From the NCBI RefSeq assembly GCF_004912195.1, contig NZ_STGW01000011.1, positions 261-64,260 on the forward strand: a DNA stretch of 64,000 bases, in the 5' to 3' direction. The translations under genes were made by a program, and so were the position numbers. Origin of the DNA: Nocardioides caeni (GTDB lineage: Bacteria > Actinomycetota > Actinomycetes > Propionibacteriales > Nocardioidaceae). A model generated the notes under the pieces. The model was given only the letters and a program-made list of their open reading frames with translations. It had not been told where the DNA came from and made no database searches. Numbering within the stretch: position 1 is the stretch's first letter; each line of letters opens with the position of its first letter. This document shows positions 40,471 through 48,734 of the stretch, one piece after another.

Positions 40471-43400
40471 GTGACCCGATCGGTGCCTTCCTCCCCGGCC
40501 GCAGCCTCCCGCTCCGCCTTCCGGCGGATCGCGATCGTCAACCGCGGCGAGGCCGCGATGCGCCTGATCCACGCGGTGCGCGACCTCAACGCCGAGGGCA
40601 ACGACGGCGCCGATCTCGTCACCATCGCGCTGCACACCGACGTCGAGCGGACGGCGATGTTCGTCCGCGAGGCCGACGAGACCCACCTGATCGGGCGGGC
40701 CGCGGACCGGCCCTACATCGACCTGGAGGTGCTGGAGCGGGCGCTGACCGAGACCCGCGCCGAGGCCGTGTGGGTCGGCTGGGGCTTCGTCGCGGAGGAC
40801 CCGGCGTTCGCCGACCTGTGCGCCCGGCTCGGGATCACCTTCATCGGACCGAGCGCGGCCGCGATGCGCAAGCTCGGCGACAAGATCGGCTCGAAGCTCA
40901 TCGCGGAGGAGGTCGGCGTCCCCGTCGCACCGTGGAGCCGCGGCGGCGTCGACACGCTCGACGAGGCGCTCGCGGCGGCCGAGGAGATCGGCTATCCGTT
41001 GATGCTCAAGGCGACCGCCGGCGGCGGCGGGCGCGGCATCCGCCGCGTCGACACCGCCGACGACCTCGCCGACGCCTACCAGCGCACCCGCGACGAGGCG
41101 GAGCGCGCCTTCGGCAGCGGCGTCGTCTTCCTCGAGCGGTTGGTGACCGGAGCCCGGCACGTCGAGGTTCAGGTCATCGCCGACGGCCAGGGCACGGCGT
41201 GGGCCGTGGGGGTCCGCGACTGCTCGGTCCAGCGGCGCAACCAGAAGGTCATCGAGGAGTCGGCCTCCCCGTTGCTCGACGCCGACCAGGTCGACGACCT
41301 CAAGGCGTCCGCGGAGCGTCTCGCCCTCGCGGTGGGCTACGCCGGTGCCGGCACCGTCGAGTTCCTCTACCACCCGGGCGAGCGCTCCTTCGCGTTCCTC
41401 GAGGTCAACACCCGGCTCCAGGTGGAGCACCCGATCACCGAGGTCACCACCGGACTCGACCTGGTCCGGCTGCAGATCAACGTCGCCCGCGGCGGCCGCC
41501 TCGAGGGCGAGCGGCCCGGCGAGATCGGGCACGCCGTCGAGGCGCGGCTCAACGCCGAGGACCCCGACCGCGACTTCGCGCCGTCGCCGGGTCGCATCCA
41601 GCGGCTGCGGCTGCCGGCCGGGCCCGGCATCCGGGTCGACACCGGCGTCGGCGAGGGCGACACCATTCCCGCCGACTTCGACTCGATGATCGCCAAGGTC
41701 ATCGCGTCCGGCCGCACCCGCGACGAGGCGCTGGCCCGTCTGCGTCGCGCCATGGCCGAGACCACCGTCATCATCGAGGGGGGCGTCTCCAACAAGGGCT
41801 TCATCCTCGACCTGCTCGACCAGCCCGAAGTCGTCGGGCCGCAGTGGACCGGGGGTCCGGGGGCGGAGCCCCCGGTGGGGGGTACAGGGGGGCGCAGCCC
41901 CCATGTGTGGGCCGACACCGGGTGGATCGACCGGGTGCGCGGCGAGGGCCGGCTGGTCGCCCACGAGCACTCGGGCGTCGCGCTGGTCGTCGCGGCCATC
42001 GAGGCCTACGAGGAGCAGCAGCGCGTCGAGGTGCAGCGACTGCTCGAGACCGCCCACGGCGGCCGGCCGCAGGTCCAGCACGAGGTCGGCGGCACCATCG
42101 ACCTCAAGCTCCGCGGCGCCTCCTTCAAGCTGGGCGTGCTGCAGGTCGGGCCGCAGCGCTTCCGGGTCACGCTCACGAGCGCCGGTGCCGCGGACACCGC
42201 CCAGACCGTCGACGCGGAGATCGTGCGGATCGACGCCGAGCGCAGCACCCTGCACGTCGGCGGCCGCCGCTTCCGCCTGGTCACCGCCTCCCACGGCCCC
42301 GTGCTCCTCGTCGAGGTCGACGGCGTCACCCACCGCGTCTCCCGCGACGAGGGCGGCGTGCTCCGCTCCCCCGCGCCCGCTCTGGTCGTCGCCACCCCGG
42401 TCCAGGTCGGTGACGAGGTCGAGGCCGGCGCCCCCGTGCTGGTGCTGGAGTCGATGAAGATGGAGACCGTGCTCGCGGCTCCGTTCGCGGCCCGCGTGCG
42501 GGAGCTGATGGTCATCACCGGCAGCCAGGTCGAGACGGGCGCCGCGCTGGTGCGCCTCGACCCGCTCGAGGACGCCGGCGAGGAGCCGGCGGTGCAGGAG
42601 GACCAGGCCGGTCCCGGCCTCGAGCTGCCCACGATCCTCGCCCCCGTTGATGCCGCCGATCGCGCGGCCCGCGGCCTGGCGGATCTCTCCGCCGTGCTGC
42701 TCGGCTACGACGTCGACGCCCGCGACGGCGGATCGGCCCTGCCGTCGTACGTCGCGGCTCGCGACGAGCTCGCCGCCGGCGGTGCCGCCGCCCGGGCCGC
42801 CGTGATCGCGGCCGAGCTCGACATGCTCGACGTGTTCGCCGACATGGCCGAGCTGAGCCGCAACCGTCCCGCGGGCGAGGAGCTGCACACCGGTCTGCGC
42901 GTGCACAGCTCGCGCGAGCACTTCCACACCTACCTGCGCAGCCTCGACGTCGAGCGCGACGGCCTGCCGGCCGAGTTCAGCGCCAAGCTGGCGCGGGTGC
43001 TGGCGCACTACGGCGTCGACGAGCTCGACCGCACGCCCGCGCTGGAGCAGGCCGTGCACCGGGTCTTCCTCGCCCAGCAGCGCACGGCCCCCGAGACCGA
43101 GCTGGTGACCGCGATCCTCGGTCGTTGGGCGGCCGACCTCGCGCCGTCCGAGGAGCTCGCCACGCGGGCGCGCGGTCTGCTGGAGCGGCTGGTCCGCGCG
43201 ACCCAGCTGCGCTTCCCGGTGGTCGGCGACCTGGCCCGCAGCATCCGCTTCCGCTGGTTCGACCAGCCGGAGGTCGACCGGGAGCGGACCGCGGTCCTCG
43301 CCGGTGTGGCCGACGAGATCGCCGCCCTCGCAGCCGCGCCCGACGCTCCCGACCACGCCACCCGCGTCGAGCGTCTCTCGCTGATCCCCGAGACCATGGT

Positions 43401-46140
43401 GCGCTTCCTGTCCGACCGGCTGGAGCAGGGTGTCACCGATGCCCACGAGCCGATGCTGGAGGTGCTGATCCGCCGGCACTACCACGACTTCGGGCTGCGC
43501 GACGTCCGCACGTTCGCGGTCCAGGGACGCCCGGCCGTCGGCGCGACGTACACGCTGGACGAGAAGGACTCGGCGATCGTCAGCACCGTCGGCACCGTCG
43601 CCGAGCTGGCCGCCGGGACGCTCGACGAGCTCGTCGCCGGCCACCTGTCGACCCGTCCCGCCGGTCACGACGGCGTCGCCGACCTCTACCTCGCCTGGCC
43701 CGACCAGCCGACCTCGGACGACGACACCAGCGCCGAGCTGGCGCGCCTCCTCGGCGGACTGTCGTGGACCCAGGACGTGCGCCGCGTGGCGATCGCGACC
43801 TGCCCCGGCGGGGGCCGGCCGGTTGGCTACTTCGAGTTCCGCCCGACCCCGGCCACCGACGGCGGGCCGGCCGGCGTCGTCGAGGACCAGCTGGTCCGCG
43901 GCGTGCACCCGATGGTCGGACGTCGCCTCAACCTCTGGCGCCTGCAGGACTTCCACGTCACGCGCCTGCCCGCCACGGACGACGTGCTCCTCTTCGACTG
44001 CGTCGCCAGGGACAACCGCACCGACCGGCGCCTGGTCGCCGTCGCGCAGGTGCGCCAGCTGGTCGTCGTCCGTGACGAGGACGGCACCGTCGTCGGCGTC
44101 CCGCACGCCGAGCGCGCCATCGAGAACTGCCTGGAGTCGATCCGTCGCGCCCGGACCGCGATGGGCGCCGCCGGCAGCAAGCTGGACATGAACCACGTGT
44201 GGGTGCAGGTGTGGCCGGTCGTCGAGGCCGATCCCGCCCAGCTCACCGCGTTGCAGGGCAAGATCACGCCACTGTCCGACGGCGCGGGCATCGAGGAGGT
44301 CGTCGCCGGCGGCCGGATCGCCACCCCCGACGGCCCGGTGCCGGTGAGCTTCCGCTTCCACTCCCAGCCGGGCAAGGGCGTCACGGCCGCGGTCGAGTCG
44401 CCGCCGACCGAGCCCCTCAAGCCGCTCGACGAGTACGCCGGCAAGGTCGTCCGCTCGCGCCGCCGCGGCATGGTCTATCCCTACGAGCTGGCGGAGATCC
44501 TCGCCGGTCCGGGCGGGTCGATGGTGGAGCACGACCTCGACGACTCGGCTGGCCGGGACCGTCTCGTGCCGGTCGAGCGCCCCTACGGTCTCAACAAGGC
44601 CGGCATCATCTGCGCGGTCGTCACCACGAGGACCGACCTGCACCCCGAGGGCGTCACCCGTGTGCTCGTCTGCGGCGACCCGACCAAGGCCCTCGGCGCG
44701 GTGTCGGAGCAGGAGTGCCGCCGGATCATGGCGGCGATCGACCTCGCCGAGGAGATGGGCGTCCCGGTCGAGTGGTTCGCGATCTCCGCCGGCGCACGGA
44801 TCTCGATGGACTCCGGCACCGAGAACATGGACTGGGTGGCCGCAGCCCTCAAGCGGATCGTCGAGTTCACCCAGACCGGTGGCGAGATCAACGTCGTGGT
44901 CGCGGGCATCAACGTCGGCGCCCAGCCCTACTGGAACGCCGAGGCGACGATGCTGATGCACACCAAGGGCATCCTGGTCATGACGCCCGACAGCGCCATG
45001 GTGCTGACCGGCAAGCAGTCGCTGGACTTCTCCGGCGGCGTCTCGGCCGAGGACAACTTCGGCATCGGCGGCTACGACCGGGTGATGGGGCCCAACGGAC
45101 AGGCGCAGTACTGGGCGCCCGACCTCGCCGGCGCCTTCCAGGTGCTCCTCGCCCACTACGACCACACCTACGTCGTCCCCGGCGAGAAGGCTCCGCGCCG
45201 CGCGCCGACCACGGACCCGAGCGACCGCGACATCTCGGTCTTCCCGCACGCCCACCCCGACAGCGAGTTCACCACCGTCGGCCAGATCTTCGACCCGTCG
45301 TACAACCGCGACCGCAAGAAGGCCTTCGACATCCGCACGGTGATGCGGGCCATCGCCGACCAGGACCACGCCACCCTCGAGCGGTGGGCCGGCATGGCCG
45401 ACGCCGACACGGCGGTCGTGCAGGACGCGCACGTCGGCGGCTACCCGGTCTGCCTGCTCGGCATCGAGTCGCGTCCGGTGCGCCGCCACGGCTTCCCGCC
45501 CACCGACGGCCCCGACACCTACACCGCGGGCACGCTCTTCCCGCGCTCGTCGAAGAAGGCGGCGCGCGCGATCAACGCCGCCTCCGGCAACCGGCCGCTC
45601 GTCATCCTCGCGAACCTGTCGGGCTTCGACGGCTCACCGGACTCGATGCGCAACCTGCAGCTGGAGTACGGCGCCGAGATCGGCCGCGCGATCGTCAACT
45701 TCGACGGGCCCATCGTGTTCTGCGTGATCTCGCGCTATCACGGCGGCGCGTTCGTGGTGTTCTCCAAGCGGCTCAACCCGTCGATGACGGTGCTCGCCGT
45801 GGAGGGCTCCTTCGCCTCCGTCATCGGCGGCGCCCCCGCCGCCGCGGTGGTCTTCTCGGGCGAGGTCGACAAGCGCACGGCCGCCGACGAGCGCGTGGCC
45901 TCGGTCGAGGCGCGCCTGGCGGAGGCGACCGGTCTCGAGCGCGGCAGCCTGGCCGCCGAGCTCGCCGACCTCCGTGCCGCCGTACGCGCCGAGAAGATCA
46001 GCGAGGTCGCCGGCGAGTTCGACGGCGTTCACGACATCCACCGCGCCGTCGAGGTCGGCTCCGTCGACGCCGTCGTCAGCAGCGCCGAGCTCCGCCCCCG
46101 CATCATCGCTGCGATCGAAGCCCACCTCACCCGCGCCTGA
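40471..46140 (+). CDS. Single-chain acyl-CoA carboxylase (BC-BCCP-CT multidomain)
   Basis: An 1889-residue multidomain enzyme. The biotin carboxylase domain (about 15-450) has RIAIVNRGEAA, KATAGGGGRGIR and the FLEVNTRLQVEHPITE catalytic stretch. The biotin domain carries ESMKMET, with biotinylated Lys at about residue 663. A central region (about 720-1390) resembles those of large single-chain carboxylases, and a carboxyltransferase domain follows (YHGGAFVVFSKRLN, EGSFASVIGGAPAAAVVF). It carboxylates an acyl-CoA (acetyl, propionyl or longer) in a single polypeptide. The GTG at 40471 is chosen because the BC fold begins 14 residues later; an alternative start at 40420 (TTG) is possible. Residues 461-478 are an odd palindrome-encoded insert, see findings. 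Confidence 0.88.
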   Translation: MTRSVPSSPAAASRSAFRRIAIVNRGEAAMRLIHAVRDLNAEGNDGADLVTIALHTDVERTAMFVREADETHLIGRAADRPYIDLEVLERALTETRAEAVWVGWGFVAEDPAFADLCARLGITFIGPSAAAMRKLGDKIGSKLIAEEVGVPVAPWSRGGVDTLDEALAAAEEIGYPLMLKATAGGGGRGIRRVDTADDLADAYQRTRDEAERAFGSGVVFLERLVTGARHVEVQVIADGQGTAWAVGVRDCSVQRRNQKVIEESASPLLDADQVDDLKASAERLALAVGYAGAGTVEFLYHPGERSFAFLEVNTRLQVEHPITEVTTGLDLVRLQINVARGGRLEGERPGEIGHAVEARLNAEDPDRDFAPSPGRIQRLRLPAGPGIRVDTGVGEGDTIPADFDSMIAKVIASGRTRDEALARLRRAMAETTVIIEGGVSNKGFILDLLDQPEVVGPQWTGGPGAEPPVGGTGGRSPHVWADTGWIDRVRGEGRLVAHEHSGVALVVAAIEAYEEQQRVEVQRLLETAHGGRPQVQHEVGGTIDLKLRGASFKLGVLQVGPQRFRVTLTSAGAADTAQTVDAEIVRIDAERSTLHVGGRRFRLVTASHGPVLLVEVDGVTHRVSRDEGGVLRSPAPALVVATPVQVGDEVEAGAPVLVLESMKMETVLAAPFAARVRELMVITGSQVETGAALVRLDPLEDAGEEPAVQEDQAGPGLELPTILAPVDAADRAARGLADLSAVLLGYDVDARDGGSALPSYVAARDELAAGGAAARAAVIAAELDMLDVFADMAELSRNRPAGEELHTGLRVHSSREHFHTYLRSLDVERDGLPAEFSAKLARVLAHYGVDELDRTPALEQAVHRVFLAQQRTAPETELVTAILGRWAADLAPSEELATRARGLLERLVRATQLRFPVVGDLARSIRFRWFDQPEVDRERTAVLAGVADEIAALAAAPDAPDHATRVERLSLIPETMVRFLSDRLEQGVTDAHEPMLEVLIRRHYHDFGLRDVRTFAVQGRPAVGATYTLDEKDSAIVSTVGTVAELAAGTLDELVAGHLSTRPAGHDGVADLYLAWPDQPTSDDDTSAELARLLGGLSWTQDVRRVAIATCPGGGRPVGYFEFRPTPATDGGPAGVVEDQLVRGVHPMVGRRLNLWRLQDFHVTRLPATDDVLLFDCVARDNRTDRRLVAVAQVRQLVVVRDEDGTVVGVPHAERAIENCLESIRRARTAMGAAGSKLDMNHVWVQVWPVVEADPAQLTALQGKITPLSDGAGIEEVVAGGRIATPDGPVPVSFRFHSQPGKGVTAAVESPPTEPLKPLDEYAGKVVRSRRRGMVYPYELAEILAGPGGSMVEHDLDDSAGRDRLVPVERPYGLNKAGIICAVVTTRTDLHPEGVTRVLVCGDPTKALGAVSEQECRRIMAAIDLAEEMGVPVEWFAISAGARISMDSGTENMDWVAAALKRIVEFTQTGGEINVVVAGINVGAQPYWNAEATMLMHTKGILVMTPDSAMVLTGKQSLDFSGGVSAEDNFGIGGYDRVMGPNGQAQYWAPDLAGAFQVLLAHYDHTYVVPGEKAPRRAPTTDPSDRDISVFPHAHPDSEFTTVGQIFDPSYNRDRKKAFDIRTVMRAIADQDHATLERWAGMADADTAVVQDAHVGGYPVCLLGIESRPVRRHGFPPTDGPDTYTAGTLFPRSSKKAARAINAASGNRPLVILANLSGFDGSPDSMRNLQLEYGAEIGRAIVNFDGPIVFCVISRYHGGAFVVFSKRLNPSMTVLAVEGSFASVIGGAPAAAVVFSGEVDKRTAADERVASVEARLAEATGLERGSLAAELADLRAAVRAEKISEVAGEFDGVHDIHRAVEVGSVDAVVSSAELRPRIIAAIEAHLTRA
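41851..41902 (+). repeat. Palindromic GGGGGCGGAGCCCCC-type repeat inside the carboxylase reading frame
   Basis: Two hairpins: CCGGGGGC-GGA-GCCCCCGG (41857-41875) and GGGGGC-GCA-GCCCCC (41888-41902), joined by GTGGGGGGTACAGG. Both are typical of actinobacterial intergenic palindromes. Here they are translated in frame as a Gly/Pro-rich loop between the biotin carboxylase and biotin domains. Confidence 0.8.
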
Positions 46141-46143
46141 CCT

Positions 46144-46287
46144 TCGCTCGTCGAGTAGCCGCCGAGGGACGAGGCGGCGTATCGAGACGCCTGTGCATGG
46201 TGCTGGAACCGGTCCGGTCCGGTGCACCGGCTGCGGTGCGTCTCGATACGCGACTCGCTGGCGCTCGCCTGCTACTCGACGACCGAC
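46144..46287. repeat. Palindromic intergenic element, copy 3 (about 140 bp)
   Basis: Left arm TCGAGTAGCCGCCGAGGGACG, described in part, then ATCGAGACGC. The right arm GCGTCTCGATACGCGACTCG (and following) ends CTACTCGACGACC. It has the architecture of the 6177 and 7602 elements but a distinct centre. It lies after the carboxylase stop, and its right arm includes the stop codon of the sigma-factor gene. Confidence 0.65.
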
Positions 46288-47141
46288 TGGCGTCGTCGCC
46301 GTACGACGGCCAGGACGTCGGGCGCGGCGCGGAACGTGATGGCACGGACCCGGCCGTGCTCGATCGTGAAGTCGAAGACGACCCGGGCCTCGCCCCGGTG
46401 GATCCAGGCGGCGGCGGGACGCTCGCCGACGAAGACGGGGAAGGCGGCCTGCGCCGCGCCGTTGAAGAAGGTCGCGACCTCCTCCCGCCCGCTGATGCCG
46501 CTGGGCGTACCGGACAGCTTCGCGGCGTCGTCGGCGGAGATCTCCGCGTCGGGGGCGAGCAGCTCCAGGAGCCGGGCGAAGTCGCCGCCGCGGGCCGCGG
46601 CCATGAACGCGTCGACGACCTCCCAGTCGGCGAGCGCGTCCTCGGGCGCGGGCTGGGCGATCCGGGCGCGGGCGCGGGAGGCGAGCTTGCGGGCGGCGAC
46701 GGGGGTGGTGTCGAGGAGGCTGGCGATGGTGTCGAACTCGAAGCCGAAGCTGTCGTGCAGGACGAACGCGACGCGCTCCTTGGGGCTCATCCGGTCGAGC
46801 ACCACCTGCAGCGCGATCCCGACCGTGTCGGCGAGCGCGACGTCGTCGGCGGGGTCCGGCGCGGTCTCGGTGATCTCCAGGTCCTCGTCGGGCACGGGGG
46901 TCCGGGACCGCAGCCGGTCCAGGCACAGCCGGGTGGTGACGGTGGTCAGCCAGCCGGGCAGGTTCTCGATCTCGGTCGCGGTGCCGTGCAGCCGCAGCCA
47001 GGCCTGCTGGACCACGTCCTCCGCCTCGGCATGGTCGCCGAGCACGTTCGTCGCGATCCGGGTCAGCCGCGGTCGCTCCGCCTCGAACGTCTCCGTCGCG
47101 TCGGAGGCCGGCGTCAGGGATTCGTCGTCCACAGTGGTCAC
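46272..47141 (-). CDS. ECF sigma factor with SnoaL-like C-terminal domain (SigJ/ECF41-like)
   Basis: A 289-residue sigma factor. Region 2 covers residues 15-75 (LTRIATNVLGDHAEAEDVVQ, then LPGWLTTVTTRLCLDRLRS). Region 4 covers 115-170 (VLDRMSPKERVAFVLHDSFG, then AARKLASRARARI). The last 110 residues form a SnoaL/NTF2-like domain, the hallmark of ECF41/SigJ factors whose activity is set by this extension. No anti-sigma gene lies nearby, as usual for the group. The usual WLPEP and NPDKL motifs are altered here. Upstream is GGTCACA-N16-CGTC, close to the ECF41 promoter consensus, implying autoregulation. The start is GTG at 47141. Confidence 0.85.
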   Translation of the reverse strand: MTTVDDESLTPASDATETFEAERPRLTRIATNVLGDHAEAEDVVQQAWLRLHGTATEIENLPGWLTTVTTRLCLDRLRSRTPVPDEDLEITETAPDPADDVALADTVGIALQVVLDRMSPKERVAFVLHDSFGFEFDTIASLLDTTPVAARKLASRARARIAQPAPEDALADWEVVDAFMAAARGGDFARLLELLAPDAEISADDAAKLSGTPSGISGREEVATFFNGAAQAAFPVFVGERPAAAWIHRGEARVVFDFTIEHGRVRAITFRAAPDVLAVVRRRRQSVVE

Positions 47142-47170
47142 ACTTTCATCCGGGGATCCGTCATCACCAT

Positions 47171-47197
47171 GACGAGCACGGGAGCGCCCGTGTGACC
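47171..47197 (-). promoter_or_regulatory. ECF41-like promoter upstream of the sigma-factor gene
   Basis: On the minus strand GGTCACA (47197-47191), 16 bases, then CGTC (47174-47171). The published ECF41 consensus is TGTCACA-N16-CGTC, so this matches 10 of 11 positions with identical spacing. The GTG start is 29 bases further on. It lies in the 76-base gap shared with the DUF1059-like gene. Confidence 0.5.
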
Positions 47198-47217
47198 GAC
47201 ACGAGAGGATCGACACC

Positions 47218-47463
47218 ATGGCGACCACGAAGACGATGACCTGCGCCGACCTCGGCGGCCCCTGCGACCTCGCCCACACCGGCGAGACCCACGACGAAGT
47301 GATCGTGGCCCAGGACAAGCACCTCAAGGAGGTCGTCAAGGCCGGCGACACCGCCCACGTCCCGGCGCGCAACGACATGAAGGGCCGCTGGCGCCACCCC
47401 AAGAAGTCGCTGGGTTGGTACAACGACGTGAAGAAGCGCTTCGCCGAGCTCCCCGCCGACTGA
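47218..47463 (+). CDS. DUF1059-like small protein
   Basis: An 81-residue protein. The N-terminal half reads TKTMTCADLGGPCDLAHTGE, the DUF1059 motif with two conserved Cys. The C-terminal half is basic and Trp-rich (RWRHPKKSLGWYNDVKKRF). The two cysteines could bind metal or form a redox pair. The ATG at 47218 is preceded by GAGAGGATCG, a weak site. It is divergent from the sigma-factor gene. Confidence 0.75.
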   Translation: MATTKTMTCADLGGPCDLAHTGETHDEVIVAQDKHLKEVVKAGDTAHVPARNDMKGRWRHPKKSLGWYNDVKKRFAELPAD

Positions 47464-47471
47464 GCCTTCGC

Positions 47472-47987
47472 TCAGCCCCCGCCGATCTCGACCACCACGT
47501 CGAGGTGGCCGGCGTGCCGCGCGTACTCCGTGAGGACGTGGAAGCAGATCCACTCCAGCGTGGGCGGGTCGGCGGCGAAGCGGCCGCCGACTCGCGCCCG
47601 CTCGGCGAGGGCGTGGTCGGCCACGATCTCCGTCGTACGCCGCCCCACGGCCCGCAGCCGCTCGGCGAGGTCCTCGGCGGTGACTCCCTCCGGCACCCGC
47701 CACGCAGGAGCGACCCCGCTCGGGGCCCGGCCCGGGTCCGCGACGTCCCAGTCGCCCCACGGCTCCGCGACGGGCTCGGCGAGGAAGCCCCAGACGAACC
47801 ACCGCTGCTCCATGTGCAGCAGGTGGTTGAGCAGCTCGAGCGGCGACCAGCCGCTCGGTACGCGAGCGGTCCGCTGCTCCTGGCGCGACAGTCGGAGCAC
47901 GGCGAGGATGACGTCCTCGCGCAGCCAGTCGAGGTAGGCGGCCCAGCGTCCGGGGCCGGGCTGCCCCGTGGACGTCGGCTCGCTCAT
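47472..47987 (-). CDS. DinB/DUF664 family protein (possible mycothiol-dependent transferase)
   Basis: A 171-residue four-helix DinB-type protein. Helix 2 carries ELLNHLLHMEQRWFVWGF with the metal-binding His, and helix 4 carries EYARHAGHLDVVVE with the remaining two His. In actinobacteria this group includes mycothiol S-transferases; members may conjugate mycothiol or bacillithiol to small molecules. Its ATG overlaps the VOC stop codon (ATGA), so it is probably made with that protein. It ends nine bases after the convergent DUF1059-like gene. Confidence 0.88.
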   Translation of the reverse strand: MSEPTSTGQPGPGRWAAYLDWLREDVILAVLRLSRQEQRTARVPSGWSPLELLNHLLHMEQRWFVWGFLAEPVAEPWGDWDVADPGRAPSGVAPAWRVPEGVTAEDLAERLRAVGRRTTEIVADHALAERARVGGRFAADPPTLEWICFHVLTEYARHAGHLDVVVEIGGG

Positions 47988-48619
47988 GGGTCCTTCGGCG
48001 CGGGGAGCAGACAGAACTCGTTGCCGCCCGGGTCGCGGAAGTGACGCCACGGCAGGTCGCCCCAGTCGGGGTGGAACTCCGATCCGCCGCGGGCGGTGAT
48101 CGCCGCGACGATCGCGGTGACGTCGTCCCCGGGCTCGAGCCGGAGGGCGAGGTGGACGCGGTTCTTGCCGTCCTCGGGAGCCGTCTCGGGCACCAGCCGC
48201 AGCAGCGGGCCACGGCCGGTGGGATGGCGCAGGGCGTCGGTGACGGCGGGGTCGTGGTGCCACCCGGTCAGCCAGGTCCAGAACGCCAGCTCGCGCGCGA
48301 CGTCCGCCACCTCCAGGGCGAGCCCCCGCAGGGGCCCGTCGGCCAGCGCGGCGTCCTCGTCGGCGCGGACGGGGTTGCCCTCCGGGTCGGCGGTCAGCGT
48401 CGCGGGGCCGACGACCTCCAGGGTCAGTCGCGACGGTCCGGTGGGCGGCTCACCGACCTGCTGGAAGCAGAGGTCGAGCTCGGGCCCGTCGGGCACGGCG
48501 AGCCGGGTCTCGTAGCCCGCCTCCTCGTCGGTCAGCTGCTGCAGACCGAGGAGGTCCTCCCAGAAGCGCCCGACGACTCGGGGCTGGACGGCGTCGAAGA
48601 CGACGTTCTCCAAGAACAT
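47984..48619 (-). CDS. VOC superfamily protein (two modules)
   Basis: A 211-residue protein with two VOC modules. Module one starts MFLENVVFDAVQPRVVGRFW and contains the ETRLAVPDGPELDLCFQ strand; module two covers residues 105-211 and ends RHFRDPGGNEFCLLPAPK. Such proteins often bind antibiotics or act on small thiol adducts, so co-expression with a DinB-type transferase is reasonable. ATG 48619 is preferred over the adjacent GTG because a TAGGGT element lies six bases upstream of it. Confidence 0.82.
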   Translation of the reverse strand: MFLENVVFDAVQPRVVGRFWEDLLGLQQLTDEEAGYETRLAVPDGPELDLCFQQVGEPPTGPSRLTLEVVGPATLTADPEGNPVRADEDAALADGPLRGLALEVADVARELAFWTWLTGWHHDPAVTDALRHPTGRGPLLRLVPETAPEDGKNRVHLALRLEPGDDVTAIVAAITARGGSEFHPDWGDLPWRHFRDPGGNEFCLLPAPKDP

Positions 48620-48625
48620 CACGTC

Positions 48626-48631
48626 ACCCTA
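48626..48631 (-). promoter_or_regulatory. Putative -10 element of a leaderless promoter for the VOC-DinB unit
   Basis: Minus-strand TAGGGT is followed by six bases and ATG 48619. This geometry supports the ATG over the GTG immediately upstream. Confidence 0.45.
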
Positions 48632-48734
48632 CGGCCCGCTCGCTGGCTGGTCAGGCCCGGTGGTCCTGGTGGGTTTCGGCCTCGACACCGGGTGCCAGAC
48701 TCACGCGGGACTACTTGATGGAGGGACACGACCG

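Noticed and set aside
39340..45489. A 2049-residue open frame opposite the acyl-CoA carboxylase and neighbouring genes
   Set aside because: It is antisense to strongly conserved BC, BCCP and CT domains, and its residue make-up (Asp/Gly/Val/Arg-rich with no recognisable motif) is what GC-rich codon bias gives on the opposite strand.
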